Shown: positions 7,842 through 16,996, counted from the stretch's first letter. The stretch: 64,000 nt of DNA from Pseudomonas bijieensis (GCF_013347965.1 NZ_CP048810.1:1736001-1800000); one strand, 5' to 3'. Notes: generated by a model from the letters alone, not told the origin. Translations and numbers: made by a program.

Positions 7842-8830
7842 GGCCAGCTCGGCACTTCACGCCGGGCACCCGTCGGCAATGCCTGGGCCGGCAAATCACC
7901 CCACTGGCCCTGGCCTTCGCTGGGCTGAGCCGTTGCATTGACAGGTGTTTGCGGCGCCTGGGACGGTGTCGGTGCCGAATGCCCGCGTCGACGGTGACGC
8001 AAGGCAAACTCGGCGACAGCATCGATGTCTTCAGCGGCGATGACATCCGCTCCACGCCAAGCGGCATGGGCCCGGGCAGCCCTTAGCCAGACCAGATCGG
8101 CGCGCAAGCCATCGACCCCGGCGGCAAAGCAGCGCTCGGTAATCTGCGCCAGCGCCGCGTCATCCAGGGCAATCGCGGCCAAGCGGTTGCGCGCCTGCTG
8201 GCAACGTTCGCGCAGCTGCTGCTGGGCCATCTCCCATTCCGCGCAGAACCCCGCCGGATCACTGTCGAAATCCAAGCGGCGCCGAATGATCTGCCCGCGC
8301 TCGGCGGGTGCGGTGTGACCGTCGAGAGCCACGTTCAGGCCGAAACGGTCGAGCAATTGCGGACGCAGTTCGCCCTCTTCCGGGTTCATGGTGCCGATCA
8401 ACACAAAACGCGCCGGGTGTCGGTGGGAAATTCCGTCGCGTTCGATCAGGTTGGTGCCGCTGGCGGCCACATCGAGCAGCAGATCCACCAAGTGATCGGG
8501 CAGCAGGTTCACTTCATCGACGTACAACACGCCGCCGTCGGCCTTGGCCAGCACGCCGGGAGAGAACTGCGCGCGCCCTTCTCCTAAAGCTGCGTCCAGA
8601 TCGAGGGTCCCCACCAGCCGCTCTTCAGTGGCACCGAGGGGCAAGGTGACGAACTGACCACTGGCCAGCAGATCCGCCAGGCCTCGGGCCAACGTGGACT
8701 TGGCCATGCCTCGCGGGCCTTCGATCAGCACGCCACCGATTTTCGGATCGATGGCGGCCAGGCACAGGGCGAGCTTCAAGTCATCGGCGCCGACCACAGC
8801 GGAGAGCGGGAAATGGGGGGTGTCGGTCAT
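7829..8830 (-). CDS. chlD: AAA+ ATPase: ChlI-like small subunit and N-terminal half of ChlD (cobalt chelatase)
   Basis: This 333-residue zero-frame product is a magnesium/cobalt-chelatase-type AAA+ motor. Walker A is IEGPRGMAKSTLARG (about residue 38), Walker B is GGVLYVDEVNLLPDHL, sensor 1 is the asparagine in IGTMNPEEG, and the arginine finger region is LLDRFGLNV. It ends in a Pro-rich linker and stops at TAG (7829-7831) just after the slippery site. The start at 8830 (MTDTPHF) is chosen because the upstream extension runs through the REP repeat. It powers cobalt insertion into hydrogenobyrinic acid a,c-diamide with CobN. It lies 174 bases downstream of cobN on the same strand. Confidence 0.88.
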   Translation of the reverse strand: MTDTPHFPLSAVVGADDLKLALCLAAIDPKIGGVLIEGPRGMAKSTLARGLADLLASGQFVTLPLGATEERLVGTLDLDAALGEGRAQFSPGVLAKADGGVLYVDEVNLLPDHLVDLLLDVAASGTNLIERDGISHRHPARFVLIGTMNPEEGELRPQLLDRFGLNVALDGHTAPAERGQIIRRRLDFDSDPAGFCAEWEMAQQQLRERCQQARNRLAAIALDDAALAQITERCFAAGVDGLRADLVWLRAARAHAAWRGADVIAAEDIDAVAEFALRHRRRGHSAPTPSQAPQTPVNATAQPSEGQGQWGDLPAQALPTGARREVPSWPKKP

Positions 8831-8861
8831 ATTGAATGTCTCATGAAATGTGCGAGGTTCC

Positions 8862-8982
8862 CTGTGGCGAGGGAGCTTGCTCCCGCTGGGGCGCGAAGCG
8901 GCCCCCAGAATCTGAGGTCCCAGTGCTGTTTCAGAATGACGACTGCTGCGCAGCCGAGCGGGAGCAAGCTCCCTCGCCACAA
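8862..8982. repeat. REP-type inverted repeat (GGCGAGGGAGCTTGCTCCC class)
   Basis: Arms TGTGGCGAGGGAGCTTGCTC (8864 on) and its complement GAGCAAGCTCCCTCGCCACA (ending at 8982) are separated by about 80 bases. The spacer itself has inner inverted arms (CCCGCTGGGGCGC / GCGCAGCCGAGCGGG). The element occupies the cobN-chlD gap. Confidence 0.75.
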
Positions 8983-9004
8983 ATGCGCGCCTGTCATCCT
9001 CATG

Positions 9005-12000
9005 TCAGTTCTCTTCTTCTATGTCCAACAACAAACTCTCCAGCGCCTGGCGATACTCGCCCGGCTCCTGCCACATCCCCCGCTGCTGCGCTTCGAGCAT
9101 GCGCTCGGTCATGTCCCGCAGGGCATCGGGGTTGTGCTGGCGGACGAAATCCCGGGTGTCCGGGTCGAGCAGGTAGGCATCGGCCAGCAAGGCGTACTGG
9201 TGATCGTCGATCAATTGCGTGGTGGCGTCGAACGCGAACAGGTTGTCCACCGTCGCCGCCAGTTCGAACGCACCTTTATAGCCGTGACGCTTCACGCCGT
9301 CGATCCACTTCGGATTCGCCGCGCGGGAGCGGATGACGCGGTTGAGTTCTTCCTTCAGGGTGCGGATCTTTGGCAAATCCGGCTGGCTGTGATCGCCATG
9401 GTAGCTGGCCGCCACGTCGCCACTGAGGGTCTCCACCGCGGCCAGCATGCCTCCCTGGAACTGGTAGTAATCGTTGGAATCGAGCAGGTCGTGCTCGCGG
9501 TTGTCCTGGTTCTGCAACACCGCCTGCACCTGGCTCAAGCGCCGGGAGAACTGCTCCCGGGCGACAGTGCCTTCATCGCTGGTGCCGTAGGCGTAGCCGC
9601 CCCAGTTCAGGTACACCTCGGCCAGGTCTTCGCGGCTCTGCCACAAGCGCCCGTCGATCGCGCCCTGCACGCCCGCGCCATAGGCACCAGGCTTGGCGCC
9701 GAAGATCCGCCAACCGGCCTGGCGAGCCGCAACCTCTGGTTCGAGCCCCGAGGCCAGCAGGGCTTCGCGCTCGCCACGCACCTTGGCCGCCAAGGGGTTC
9801 ATGTCGTCCGGCTCATCGAGGGCGGCGACAGCCTGCACCGCCGCATCGAACAGGCGGATCAGGTTGGCGAAGGCGTCACGAAAAAAACCTGACACCCGCA
9901 GCGTCACATCGACCCGCGGTCGGTCCAACAGGCTCAACGGCAGAATCTCGAAATCATCGACCCGCTGACTGCCGGTGGCCCACACCGGACGCACGCCCAT
10001 CAGCGCCATGGCCTGGGCGATGTCGTCGCCGCCGGTGCGCATGGTGGCGGTGCCCCACACCGAGAGGCCGAGCTGACGCAAGTGGTCACCATGATCCTGC
10101 AAGTGCCGCTCAAGGATCAGGTTCGCCGATTGGAAACCGATACGCCACGCCGTGGTGGTGGGCAGGTTACGCACGTCCACGGAGAAGAAGTTGCGCCCGG
10201 TGGGCAACACATCCAGGCGGCCACGACTCGGCGCGCCGCTGGGGCCGGCCGGGACGAAGCGCCCGTCCAGGGCGTCGAGCAAGCCGCGCATTTCCGCCGG
10301 GCCGCAGGCGTCCAGGCGTGGGGCCACGACGGATCGCAGGTTTTCAATGATGCTGCTGACCGCCTCCCAACCCGAGACATTCAATTGTTCGACCGCGCCA
10401 TCCAGGGCCTGCTCGATCAACTGCGCAGCGAACAACTCCAGGCGCTCTCGGGTATCGCCAGCGGTGCGCCAAGGCTCGGCGCTGACCCGGCGCAACGCCT
10501 CGGGACAGTCGCCAGTCCAGGGCTCGGCCAAGGCACAATCCAGCGGATCGAAACCCAGCCCGAACGCCTTGGCCAGCGCTCGCAGCAGGCTCGACTGCGC
10601 GCCCTTGCCATCGCCACGGGGTATGCGCAGCAACGCCAGCAGCGTGTCGATACGCAGGCGACCGCTGGGCGACTCACCAAAAATATGCAGGCCATCGCGG
10701 ATCTGCGATTCCTTCAAATCACACAGATAGGTGTCCAGGCGCGGCAGCCAGATCGCTGCGTCGGCATCGCTGTCGAGCGCGGCATCGAGTTGCAGCTCGC
10801 GGTCGATGTGCGTCTCACGCACCAGGTTCAGGATGTCCCGTTGCAGTTCCCGGGCGCGGCGCGGATCGAGCAATTGCGCTTCGTAGTATTCGTCGGCCAA
10901 CAGCTCAAGGTTACGCAATGGACCGTAGGTTTCGGCGCGGGTCAGCGGCGGCATCAAGTGGTCGATGATCACCGCTTGAGTACGACGCTTGGCCTGAGCG
11001 CCCTCACCCGGGTCGTTGACGATGAATGGATAGATATTCGGCAGCGGTCCCAACAATGCATCGGGCCAGCAACTCTCCGACAGCCCGACGCCCTTGCCCG
11101 GCAGCCATTCGAGATTGCCGTGCTTGCCGACGTGGATAACCCCGTGGACGCCGTAGGTGTGGCGCAACCAGAAATAAAACGCCAGGTAACCGTGGGGTGG
11201 CACCAGGTCAGGATCGTGGTACACCGCGCTTGGATCGACCTGATAACCCCGGGCCGGCTGGATGCCGACGAAGGTCAGGCCCAGGCGCAGACCGGCGACC
11301 ATCAGGCGCCCGTCGCGGAACATCGGATCCTGCTCGGGCGAGCCCCAACGCTCCAGCACCGCCTGGCGGTTGGCCTCGGGCAATGCCTCGAACAGGGCCT
11401 GGTAAGCGTCGAGGGCCAGGCTCTGGTGACACGGGCGCAAGTCGAGGCTGTCCAGGTCGTTGCTGACGCCACCGAGCAATTGCTGGATCAGCGCGGTACC
11501 GCTGGTTGGCAGTTCGCCCGGCAATGGATAACCCTCGGCCTGCATGGCGCGCAGGATATTCAGCGCCGCCGCCGGGGTATCCAGGCCGACACCGTTGCCG
11601 ATTCGCCCGTCCCGGGTCGGGTAGTTGGCAAGGATCAGCGCCACGCGCTTTTCGGCGTTGGGCAGGCGCGCCAGGGTGGTCCAGCGCCGGGCCAGTTCGG
11701 CGACAAAATCCATGCGTTCGGGCACGGCCCGGTAACAGACCACATCGCTCTGGCTGCGCTCGCTGCGCCAGGCCAGGTCCTTGAAACTGATGGGGCGGCT
11801 GATGATCCGTCCGTCCAACTCCGGCAAGGCAATGTGCATCGCCAGGTCCCGCGGGCCCAGGCCCTGTTCGCTGGCGCGCCAGCCGGGTTCGTTGTCCTGG
11901 GCACAGATCGCCTGGATCACCGGGATGTTGCGGCGAAACGGCCGCAGGTGCGGCGCTTCAGGGCTGGATTGGGCGAAACCGGTGGTGTTGAGAATCACGC

Positions 12001-12778
12001 CGGCTTCGACCTCATCCAGCCAATCTTCCACCAGCGCGAGGCAACCGGGTTCCTTGAGGCTGGCCACGGCAATCGGCAACGGATTGAGCCCCGCCCCTTG
12101 CAGGCGCTGGCAGAACACGTCGATGAACGCGGTGTTAGCCGCTTGCAGGTGGGAGCGATAGAACAGCACCGCCGCCACCGGTAGATCGGCCTGCCAGTCG
12201 GCTTGCCAATCGCCGAGGCTGGCGTTGGTGTTTGCGGGGTGATAGATCGCCGTGCGCGGCAGGGTTTGCGGTTCCCCCCACGGATAATCGCGGCCGAACC
12301 ATAGGCTGCCCAGGTTGTGAAACAGGTCCAGGGCATTGCCCAACCCGCCCTGGCGCAAGAACTGCCAGAGCCGGTCGCGATCCTCGATGGGCACGTTGCT
12401 CAGGTCGCTGAGTTCCGGGTCCGGGCGATCGTCCCCCGGTACCAGGATCAGCTTCACCCCACGCCCGGCCAGCTCCATCAGGCGCTCGATGCCGTAGCGC
12501 CAATAGCCGATACCGCCGTGCAGCGACAACAGGATGACCTTGGCGTGGCGCAGTACATCCTCGAAGTACAGGTCCACCGAGGCGTGGTTCTGCACCTGCA
12601 TCGGGTTGGCGAGACGAAACTCCGGGTAATCGTCCGGCAATTGCCTGGCCGCCTCGGCCAGCAGCGCCAGGCTGGAGTCGCCGCTGCACAGGATCACCAG
12701 TTCAGCGGGGGTTTGCCCCAGGTCGGCAATGTTGTCGTCCGATACAAAGCCGCCGGGCTGGGTCCTGAGCAGGTGCAT
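9005..12778 (-). CDS. cobN: cobaltochelatase large subunit CobN
   Basis: This 1257-residue protein has full CobN/BchH-family length. Characteristic blocks are LSLHGGIGYWRYG near residue 85, YGVHGVIHVGKHGNLEWLPG near 550 (the conserved HGxxEWxPG region) and RTGGDDIAQAMALMGVRP near 920. It binds the corrin ring and inserts Co2+ in the aerobic B12 pathway, driven by the AAA+/VWA subunits. Its ATG (12778) lies three bases after the cobW stop, so it shares the cobW transcript and the cobalamin riboswitch. Downstream comes chlD, which supplies the remaining subunits. Recognition is strong over the whole length. Confidence 0.97.
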   Translation of the reverse strand: MHLLRTQPGGFVSDDNIADLGQTPAELVILCSGDSSLALLAEAARQLPDDYPEFRLANPMQVQNHASVDLYFEDVLRHAKVILLSLHGGIGYWRYGIERLMELAGRGVKLILVPGDDRPDPELSDLSNVPIEDRDRLWQFLRQGGLGNALDLFHNLGSLWFGRDYPWGEPQTLPRTAIYHPANTNASLGDWQADWQADLPVAAVLFYRSHLQAANTAFIDVFCQRLQGAGLNPLPIAVASLKEPGCLALVEDWLDEVEAGVILNTTGFAQSSPEAPHLRPFRRNIPVIQAICAQDNEPGWRASEQGLGPRDLAMHIALPELDGRIISRPISFKDLAWRSERSQSDVVCYRAVPERMDFVAELARRWTTLARLPNAEKRVALILANYPTRDGRIGNGVGLDTPAAALNILRAMQAEGYPLPGELPTSGTALIQQLLGGVSNDLDSLDLRPCHQSLALDAYQALFEALPEANRQAVLERWGSPEQDPMFRDGRLMVAGLRLGLTFVGIQPARGYQVDPSAVYHDPDLVPPHGYLAFYFWLRHTYGVHGVIHVGKHGNLEWLPGKGVGLSESCWPDALLGPLPNIYPFIVNDPGEGAQAKRRTQAVIIDHLMPPLTRAETYGPLRNLELLADEYYEAQLLDPRRARELQRDILNLVRETHIDRELQLDAALDSDADAAIWLPRLDTYLCDLKESQIRDGLHIFGESPSGRLRIDTLLALLRIPRGDGKGAQSSLLRALAKAFGLGFDPLDCALAEPWTGDCPEALRRVSAEPWRTAGDTRERLELFAAQLIEQALDGAVEQLNVSGWEAVSSIIENLRSVVAPRLDACGPAEMRGLLDALDGRFVPAGPSGAPSRGRLDVLPTGRNFFSVDVRNLPTTTAWRIGFQSANLILERHLQDHGDHLRQLGLSVWGTATMRTGGDDIAQAMALMGVRPVWATGSQRVDDFEILPLSLLDRPRVDVTLRVSGFFRDAFANLIRLFDAAVQAVAALDEPDDMNPLAAKVRGEREALLASGLEPEVAARQAGWRIFGAKPGAYGAGVQGAIDGRLWQSREDLAEVYLNWGGYAYGTSDEGTVAREQFSRRLSQVQAVLQNQDNREHDLLDSNDYYQFQGGMLAAVETLSGDVAASYHGDHSQPDLPKIRTLKEELNRVIRSRAANPKWIDGVKRHGYKGAFELAATVDNLFAFDATTQLIDDHQYALLADAYLLDPDTRDFVRQHNPDALRDMTERMLEAQQRGMWQEPGEYRQALESLLLDIEEEN

Positions 12779-12781
12779 GGC

Positions 12782-13846
12782 TTAGGCGCTGAGGGCGGCG
12801 CGCAACTGCGCTTCAAGCAGCGCGGCATCGAGCGCCTGGCCGATCAGCACCAGCCGGGTGACCCGCGCTTCGTCGGCGCCCCACTGGCGGTCGAAATGCT
12901 TGTCGAACCGCGTACCAACGCCTTGGATCAGCAAGCGCATCGGCTTGTTCGGGATCGCCGCGAAACCCTTGACCCGCAGCACGCCGTGCTGGACCACCAG
13001 TTGCGTCAGCGCGTCCAGCAACAGGCTTTCGTCGGCCTGGGGCAACTCGATGGAAATGGAATCGAAGGCGTCATGATCATGGTCGTCATCGTCACCATCG
13101 TGGTGATGGTCGTGATGGCTGTGGCGGCCGTCGATGTGCTCTTCGGAACCGGCGCCCAGGCCGATCAGCACGTCCAGCGGCAGGCGACCGCTGCTGGCTT
13201 CGATGACCTTGACCGCCGGCGGCAGCTCTTCGGCCACTTCCAGGCGGACTTTGGCCAGGTCTTCCGGACTGATCAGGTCGGCTTTGTTGAGGATCACCAG
13301 GTCGGCGCTGGCCAGTTGATCGGCGAACAGCTCGTGCAACGGTGATTCGTGGTCCAGGTTCGGATCGAGTTTGCGCTGGGCATCGACCTGGTCAGGGAAG
13401 GCAGCGAAGGTACCAGCGGCCACGGCCGGGCTGTCGACCACCGTGATTACCGCATCGACGGTGCAAGCGCTGCGGATTTCCGGCCATTGAAAGGCCTGGA
13501 CCAACGGCTTGGGCAGGGCCAGGCCGGAGGTTTCGATGAGGATGTGGTCGAGATCGCCGCGCCGGGCCACAAGTTCGCGCATCACCGGGAAGAACTCTTC
13601 CTGCACGGTGCAGCACAGGCAGCCGTTGGCCAGTTCGTAAACGCGGCCGTTGGCTTCTTCTTCGGTGCAACCGATGGAGCACTGCTTGAGGATCTCGCCG
13701 TCGATGCCCAGCTCGCCGAACTCGTTGACGATCACAGCGATGCGGCGGCCCTGGGCGTTGTCGAGCATGTGCCGCAGCAAGGTGGTTTTGCCCGAGCCGA
13801 GGAAACCGGTGACGATGGTGACGGGAAGTTTGGCCAGTGTTTTCAT
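12782..13846 (-). CDS. cobW: CobW-type GTPase/cobalt chaperone
   Basis: A 354-residue COG0523 G3E GTPase. The P-loop is [13 protein letters not shown] (about residue 14), then VIVNEFGELGIDG, the metal site NGCLCC (about 79) and the NKAD guanine motif (about 190). A His/Asp-rich stretch (HHDHHHDGDDDDHDHD, about residues 245-270) is a probable metal-binding loop. CobW is thought to deliver Co2+ to the chelatase. ATG 13846 has an AAGGGG site; a longer in-frame version would start inside the riboswitch and is rejected. It is the first gene of the riboswitch-controlled cobW-cobN-chlD operon. Confidence 0.95.
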   Translation of the reverse strand: MKTLAKLPVTIVTGFLGSGKTTLLRHMLDNAQGRRIAVIVNEFGELGIDGEILKQCSIGCTEEEANGRVYELANGCLCCTVQEEFFPVMRELVARRGDLDHILIETSGLALPKPLVQAFQWPEIRSACTVDAVITVVDSPAVAAGTFAAFPDQVDAQRKLDPNLDHESPLHELFADQLASADLVILNKADLISPEDLAKVRLEVAEELPPAVKVIEASSGRLPLDVLIGLGAGSEEHIDGRHSHHDHHHDGDDDDHDHDAFDSISIELPQADESLLLDALTQLVVQHGVLRVKGFAAIPNKPMRLLIQGVGTRFDKHFDRQWGADEARVTRLVLIGQALDAALLEAQLRAALSA

Positions 13847-13956
13847 CCGATGCCCCTTGGCAAAGTGGCGGGCAAACGGGACGACAACCGCAGGCAAGGC
13901 ACGCGCGGAAGATTTCGCCACCGGATCACCCCGCCCGGTTGTAGTGAGAATCTGTG

Positions 13957-14142
13957 TCGAGGCAGGTCTCCTGGCTGACGGCGGGCCAGTCATTGACTGG
14001 CGATTGCTGCGCCTTCCCGTGCGCCTGTTGTAATGGGCATGCACAGTGGCCTTGCAGAAACAGCACCGTTCACAGTTGCGGGGGCAGCCGCGGCTTGGAC
14101 CGCGTTCCCTTCTTAGCTTCGGCACAGGCCGAAGAACCTCGA
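13957..14142 (-). promoter_or_regulatory. cobalamin riboswitch upstream of cobW
   Basis: On the minus strand the closing stem pairs TCGAGG (14142-14137) with CCTCGA (13962-13957). Inside are the conserved core GCTGCCCCCGCAACTGTGAA, the peripheral GGGAACGCGGT segment and the B12-box-like 3' end GCCAGGAGACCTGCC. It ends about 110 bases before the cobW start. Adenosylcobalamin binding would reduce expression of cobW-cobN-chlD. Confidence 0.92.
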
Positions 14143-14213
14143 AGGCGCAAGGCTACGCAGGGTGTGGGGGGCGGGTCAATCTCCAGAGCGTTCTGCGGTG
14201 CATGGGCTGCCGT

Positions 14214-14308
14214 CATCGCGAGCAGGCTCGCTCCCACAGTTGATCTTTGTTGAACATAACTGTTGTGTCCGACGCGATTCATTGTGGGAGCGAGCCTGCT
14301 CGCGATGG
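14214..14308. repeat. REPIN between the two riboswitches
   Basis: Inverted arms CATCGCGAGCAGGCTCGCTC and TGTGGGAGCGAGCCTGCTCG, with a 45-base spacer, lie in the divergent region between cobW and cbtB. Promoters for both arms must lie next to or within this stretch, but I could not assign -10/-35 boxes with confidence. Confidence 0.85.
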
Positions 14309-14384
14309 GTTCAACTCGATGTCAATCTGGAAACCCCTGCCAATTGACGCCCCGCCCCCGCCCATGCTCTCCTGTGCGCCTAGT

Positions 14385-14580
14385 TTTGGGTGCCCTTCAC
14401 AGGGTGAAACGGGAAACCGGTGAATCGTGTGCTTTACTTCAAAGCCACGTCAGTCCGGTGCTGCCCCCGCAACGGTAAGCGAGCGAAGCGTCTGAACCAC
14501 TGTGTCTTTCGACATGGGAAGGTGACGCTTGCAGGCCAGGCACAAGCCCGGCCCCTCGCAAGCCCGGAGACCGGCCCATG
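14385..14580 (+). promoter_or_regulatory. cobalamin riboswitch upstream of cbtB
   Basis: The plus strand shows GGTGCCCTTCACAGGGTGAA and ACGGGAAACCGGTGAATC, the core GGTGCTGCCCCCGCAACGGT, and the 3' conserved end AAGCCCGGAGACCGGCC. It ends about 115 bases before cbtB. B12 would repress the cobalt transporter and the cobE/cobM arm. Confidence 0.93.
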
Positions 14581-14694
14581 ACTCATGCATCAACAAACCC
14601 GCGGTGGGCGGGCGCTGTTCGAACCTTGGCGGGCTTTCGCCCGGGGTTTCATTGCGCTCGTATCACCCACTGAACAAGAACAGAGGGAAGCGCC

Positions 14695-14883
14695 ATGTCG
14701 ACTATCAGCAGCACCGCCCGCACCGCCAGCAGCACCACCACCCTGAGCCAACGCCTGAGCGCTGCGATCTTCGCCTCGATCCTGGGTGCCGGCCTGGTCT
14801 ATTTCGCCGGTTTCTCCCACATCGAAGCGGTGCACAACGCGGCCCACGACACCCGCCACAGCGCCGCCTTCCCGTGCCATTGA
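14695..14883 (+). CDS. cbtB: cobalt transporter subunit CbtB
   Basis: This 62-residue protein has one transmembrane segment (AAIFASILGAGLVYFAGFSH) and a His-rich tail (HIEAVHNAAHDTRH, ending PCH), the CbtB signature. CbtB works with CbtA in B12-regulated cobalt uptake. A GAGGGAAG site lies six bases before the ATG. It follows the riboswitch directly and is 11 bases upstream of cbtA. Confidence 0.93.
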   Translation: MSTISSTARTASSTTTLSQRLSAAIFASILGAGLVYFAGFSHIEAVHNAAHDTRHSAAFPCH

Positions 14884-14894
14884 GAACCGACGAC

Positions 14895-15590
14895 ATGATC
14901 AAGCGTATCGCGCAGACCGCCGGTTTCAGCGGCTTGCTGGCCGCCCTGCTGCTGACCCTGCTGCAAAGTTTCTGGGTATCGCCGCTGATTCTCCAGGCGG
15001 AAACCTTCGAGAAGGCCCCGGCGACCGAGGTCCATGAACACGCCGACGGCGTGGCTCACACCCATGATGCCGAGGCCTGGGAACCGGAAGATGGCTGGCA
15101 GCGCGTGCTGTCCACCACCGGCGGCAACCTGGTGGTCGCGGTGGGTTTTGCCCTGATGCTGGCGGGCCTGTACACCTTGCGCGCCCCGACTCGCACCTCC
15201 CAGGGCCTGCTCTGGGGCCTGGCCGGTTATGCCACCTTTGTCCTCGCGCCGACCCTCGGCCTGCCGCCGGAACTGCCTGGTACGGCGGCGGCCGATTTGG
15301 CCAAGCGGCAGATGTGGTGGATCGGCACCGCGGCGTCCACGGCGGTGGGCATTGCCTTGGTCGCCTTCGGTCGGCATTGGCTGCTCAAGGTGCTGGGGGT
15401 GGCGACGTTGCTGGTGCCCCACGTCATTGGTGCGCCGCAGCCCGAAGTCCACTCGATGCTGGCGCCCGAAGCGCTTGAGAGCCAGTTCAAGATTGCCTCG
15501 CAGTTGACCAACGTCGCGTTCTGGCTGGCCCTGGGCCTGATCAGCGCCTGGCTGTTTCGCCGCGATAGCCAAGCCCACCACGACGCATGA
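14895..15590 (+). CDS. cbtA: cobalt transporter subunit CbtA
   Basis: A 231-residue inner-membrane protein with about five TM segments and a metal-binding-like loop HEHADGVAHTHD near residue 50. This matches the CbtA family of predicted cobalt transporters found under cobalamin riboswitches. ATG 14895 (MIKRIAQTAGF) is preferred over longer in-frame starts that would overlap cbtB. The stop overlaps the cobE start (ATGA), so the two genes are translationally coupled. Confidence 0.93.
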   Translation: MIKRIAQTAGFSGLLAALLLTLLQSFWVSPLILQAETFEKAPATEVHEHADGVAHTHDAEAWEPEDGWQRVLSTTGGNLVVAVGFALMLAGLYTLRAPTRTSQGLLWGLAGYATFVLAPTLGLPPELPGTAAADLAKRQMWWIGTAASTAVGIALVAFGRHWLLKVLGVATLLVPHVIGAPQPEVHSMLAPEALESQFKIASQLTNVAFWLALGLISAWLFRRDSQAHHDA

Positions 15591-15991
15591 CCACCGCGCC
15601 GATCCTGGTGATCGGCCTGGGCTGCCAGCGCGGCTGCCCGGCCAGTACGCTGCGGGCCTTGCTCGATGAGGCGTTGCTGGCCCACGGCATCGCACTTGAT
15701 CAAGTGCAGGCCCTGGCGAGTATCGACCTCAAGCGTGACGAACCGGGCCTACTGGAACTGGCCGGGCAACTGGCACTGCCACTGACGTGCTTCAGCGCCG
15801 AGCAGTTGGCCGGTTACCAGGGGCGACTCAGTCACCGCTCGGAGATCGCCTTCGAGCGGACCGGTTGCTACGGCATCGCTGAAAGCGCCGCCCTGGCCCT
15901 GGCCGACCAATTGGGCGCCACGTCCGCAACGCTGCTGATCGCTCGCCAAAAAGGCCCCAAGAGCACGTTGGCATTGGCGGTTGTGGAGTAA
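15587..15991 (+). CDS. cobE: cobalamin biosynthesis protein CobE
   Basis: This 134-residue protein matches the CobE/CbiG C-terminal domain, with VIGLGCQRGCPASTLRALL at the N-terminus and SGxAES-like GCYGIAESAALALA near residue 95. The domain is required in cobalamin synthesis; in fused CbiG proteins it sits behind the hydrolase domain that opens the delta-lactone. The gene starts inside the cbtA stop codon. It is followed after 77 bases by cobM. Confidence 0.88.
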   Translation: MTTAPILVIGLGCQRGCPASTLRALLDEALLAHGIALDQVQALASIDLKRDEPGLLELAGQLALPLTCFSAEQLAGYQGRLSHRSEIAFERTGCYGIAESAALALADQLGATSATLLIARQKGPKSTLALAVVE

Positions 15992-16068
15992 ATCCCGATA
16001 ATCCGCCCCCAGGATCATGAGCGATTTTCATCTGGGCAACGCTCACCCACCTTCTACAGGAGCCGGTC

Positions 16069-16815
16069 ATGACCGTTTACTTCATCGGCGCCGGCCCCGG
16101 CGACCCGGACCTCATCACAGTCAAAGGCCAACGACTGATCCGCAACTGCGCGGTGATCATCTACGCCGGCTCCCTGGTGCCGACGGCCGTGCTCGAAGGT
16201 CATTGTGCAGAACAGGTGATCAACAGCGCCGAGCTGCACCTGGAACAGATCATCGAATTGATCAAGAGCGCCCATCTCAAGGGCCAGGACGTGGCCCGGG
16301 TGCATTCCGGCGATCCGAGCCTGTACGGCGCCATCGGTGAGCAGATTCGTTGCCTGCGGGAACTGGACATCCCTTTCGAGATCATCCCTGGCGTCACCGC
16401 GACCTCAGCCTGCGCCGCCCTGCTGGGCGCCGAACTGACCTTGCCGGACATCTCCCAAAGCCTGATCCTCACCCGCTACGCAGACAAAAGCCCGATGCCT
16501 GCTGGGGAAGAACTCAGCAGCCTGGCGCAGCACGGGGCGACCATGGCGATTCACCTGGGGGTCAATCATCTGGAAAAGATCGTCAGTGAACTGCTGCCCC
16601 ACTACGGCGCCGATTGTCCAATCGCGGTGATTCACCGGGCCACTTGGCCGGATCAGGATTGGGTGCTGGGGACGCTGGCCGATATCGCCGAGAAGGTTCA
16701 GGCCAAGGGTTTTCGCCGTACGGCGCTGATTCTGGTGGGGCGCGTGCTGGGTAATGAGGTGTTCAGCGAATCGTCGCTGTACCGCGCCGGACATGCGCAT
16801 CTCTACAGGCCCTGA
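16069..16815 (+). CDS. cobM: precorrin-4 C(11)-methyltransferase
   Basis: A 248-residue SAM-dependent uroporphyrin-III-type methyltransferase. The N-terminal signature VYFIGAGPGDPDLITVKG is followed by VARVHSGDPSLYGAIGEQ and EIIPGVTATSACAALLG. CobM methylates C-11 of precorrin-4 in the oxygen-dependent pathway. An AGGAG site precedes the ATG. It is the last gene of the plus-strand arm and is followed by a REPIN and a bidirectional terminator. Confidence 0.96.
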   Translation: MTVYFIGAGPGDPDLITVKGQRLIRNCAVIIYAGSLVPTAVLEGHCAEQVINSAELHLEQIIELIKSAHLKGQDVARVHSGDPSLYGAIGEQIRCLRELDIPFEIIPGVTATSACAALLGAELTLPDISQSLILTRYADKSPMPAGEELSSLAQHGATMAIHLGVNHLEKIVSELLPHYGADCPIAVIHRATWPDQDWVLGTLADIAEKVQAKGFRRTALILVGRVLGNEVFSESSLYRAGHAHLYRP

Positions 16816-16845
16816 CTCGATCAGCAAGAGCCAACCGGGATCCCC

Positions 16846-16935
16846 TGTGGGAGCGAGCTTGCTCGCGATAGCGGTGGATCAGCCAGCAGCGATGTTGAAT
16901 GTGCCGACGCCTTCGCGAGCAAGCTCGCTCCCACA
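16846..16935. repeat. REPIN (GCGAGCTTGCTCGCGA variant)
   Basis: Inverted arms TGTGGGAGCGAGCTTGCTCG and its complement surround a 45-base spacer after cobM. Confidence 0.85.
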
Positions 16936-16965
16936 GGGATTGGCGGCGGTCGGATCTGCGCCCAT

Positions 16966-16996
16966 AAAAAAACGGTGCTCACGGGCACCGTTTTTT
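16966..16996. terminator. bidirectional rho-independent terminator between cobM and nfuA
   Basis: An 8-bp stem AACGGTGC/GCACCGTT with a 6-base loop (TCACGG) is flanked by an A-run on the left and a T-run on the right. It can end both converging transcripts. Confidence 0.9.

Noticed and set aside
13847..14125. N-terminal extension of cobW up to 14125
   Set aside because: The extension lies inside the cobalamin riboswitch; the P-loop normally begins within the first 15 residues, as it does from ATG 13846 with its AAGGGG site.
14529..14894. N-terminal extension of cbtA over cbtB and the riboswitch
   Set aside because: It would overlap cbtB in another frame and contains no TM or family sequence; ATG 14895 gives the normal CbtA start.
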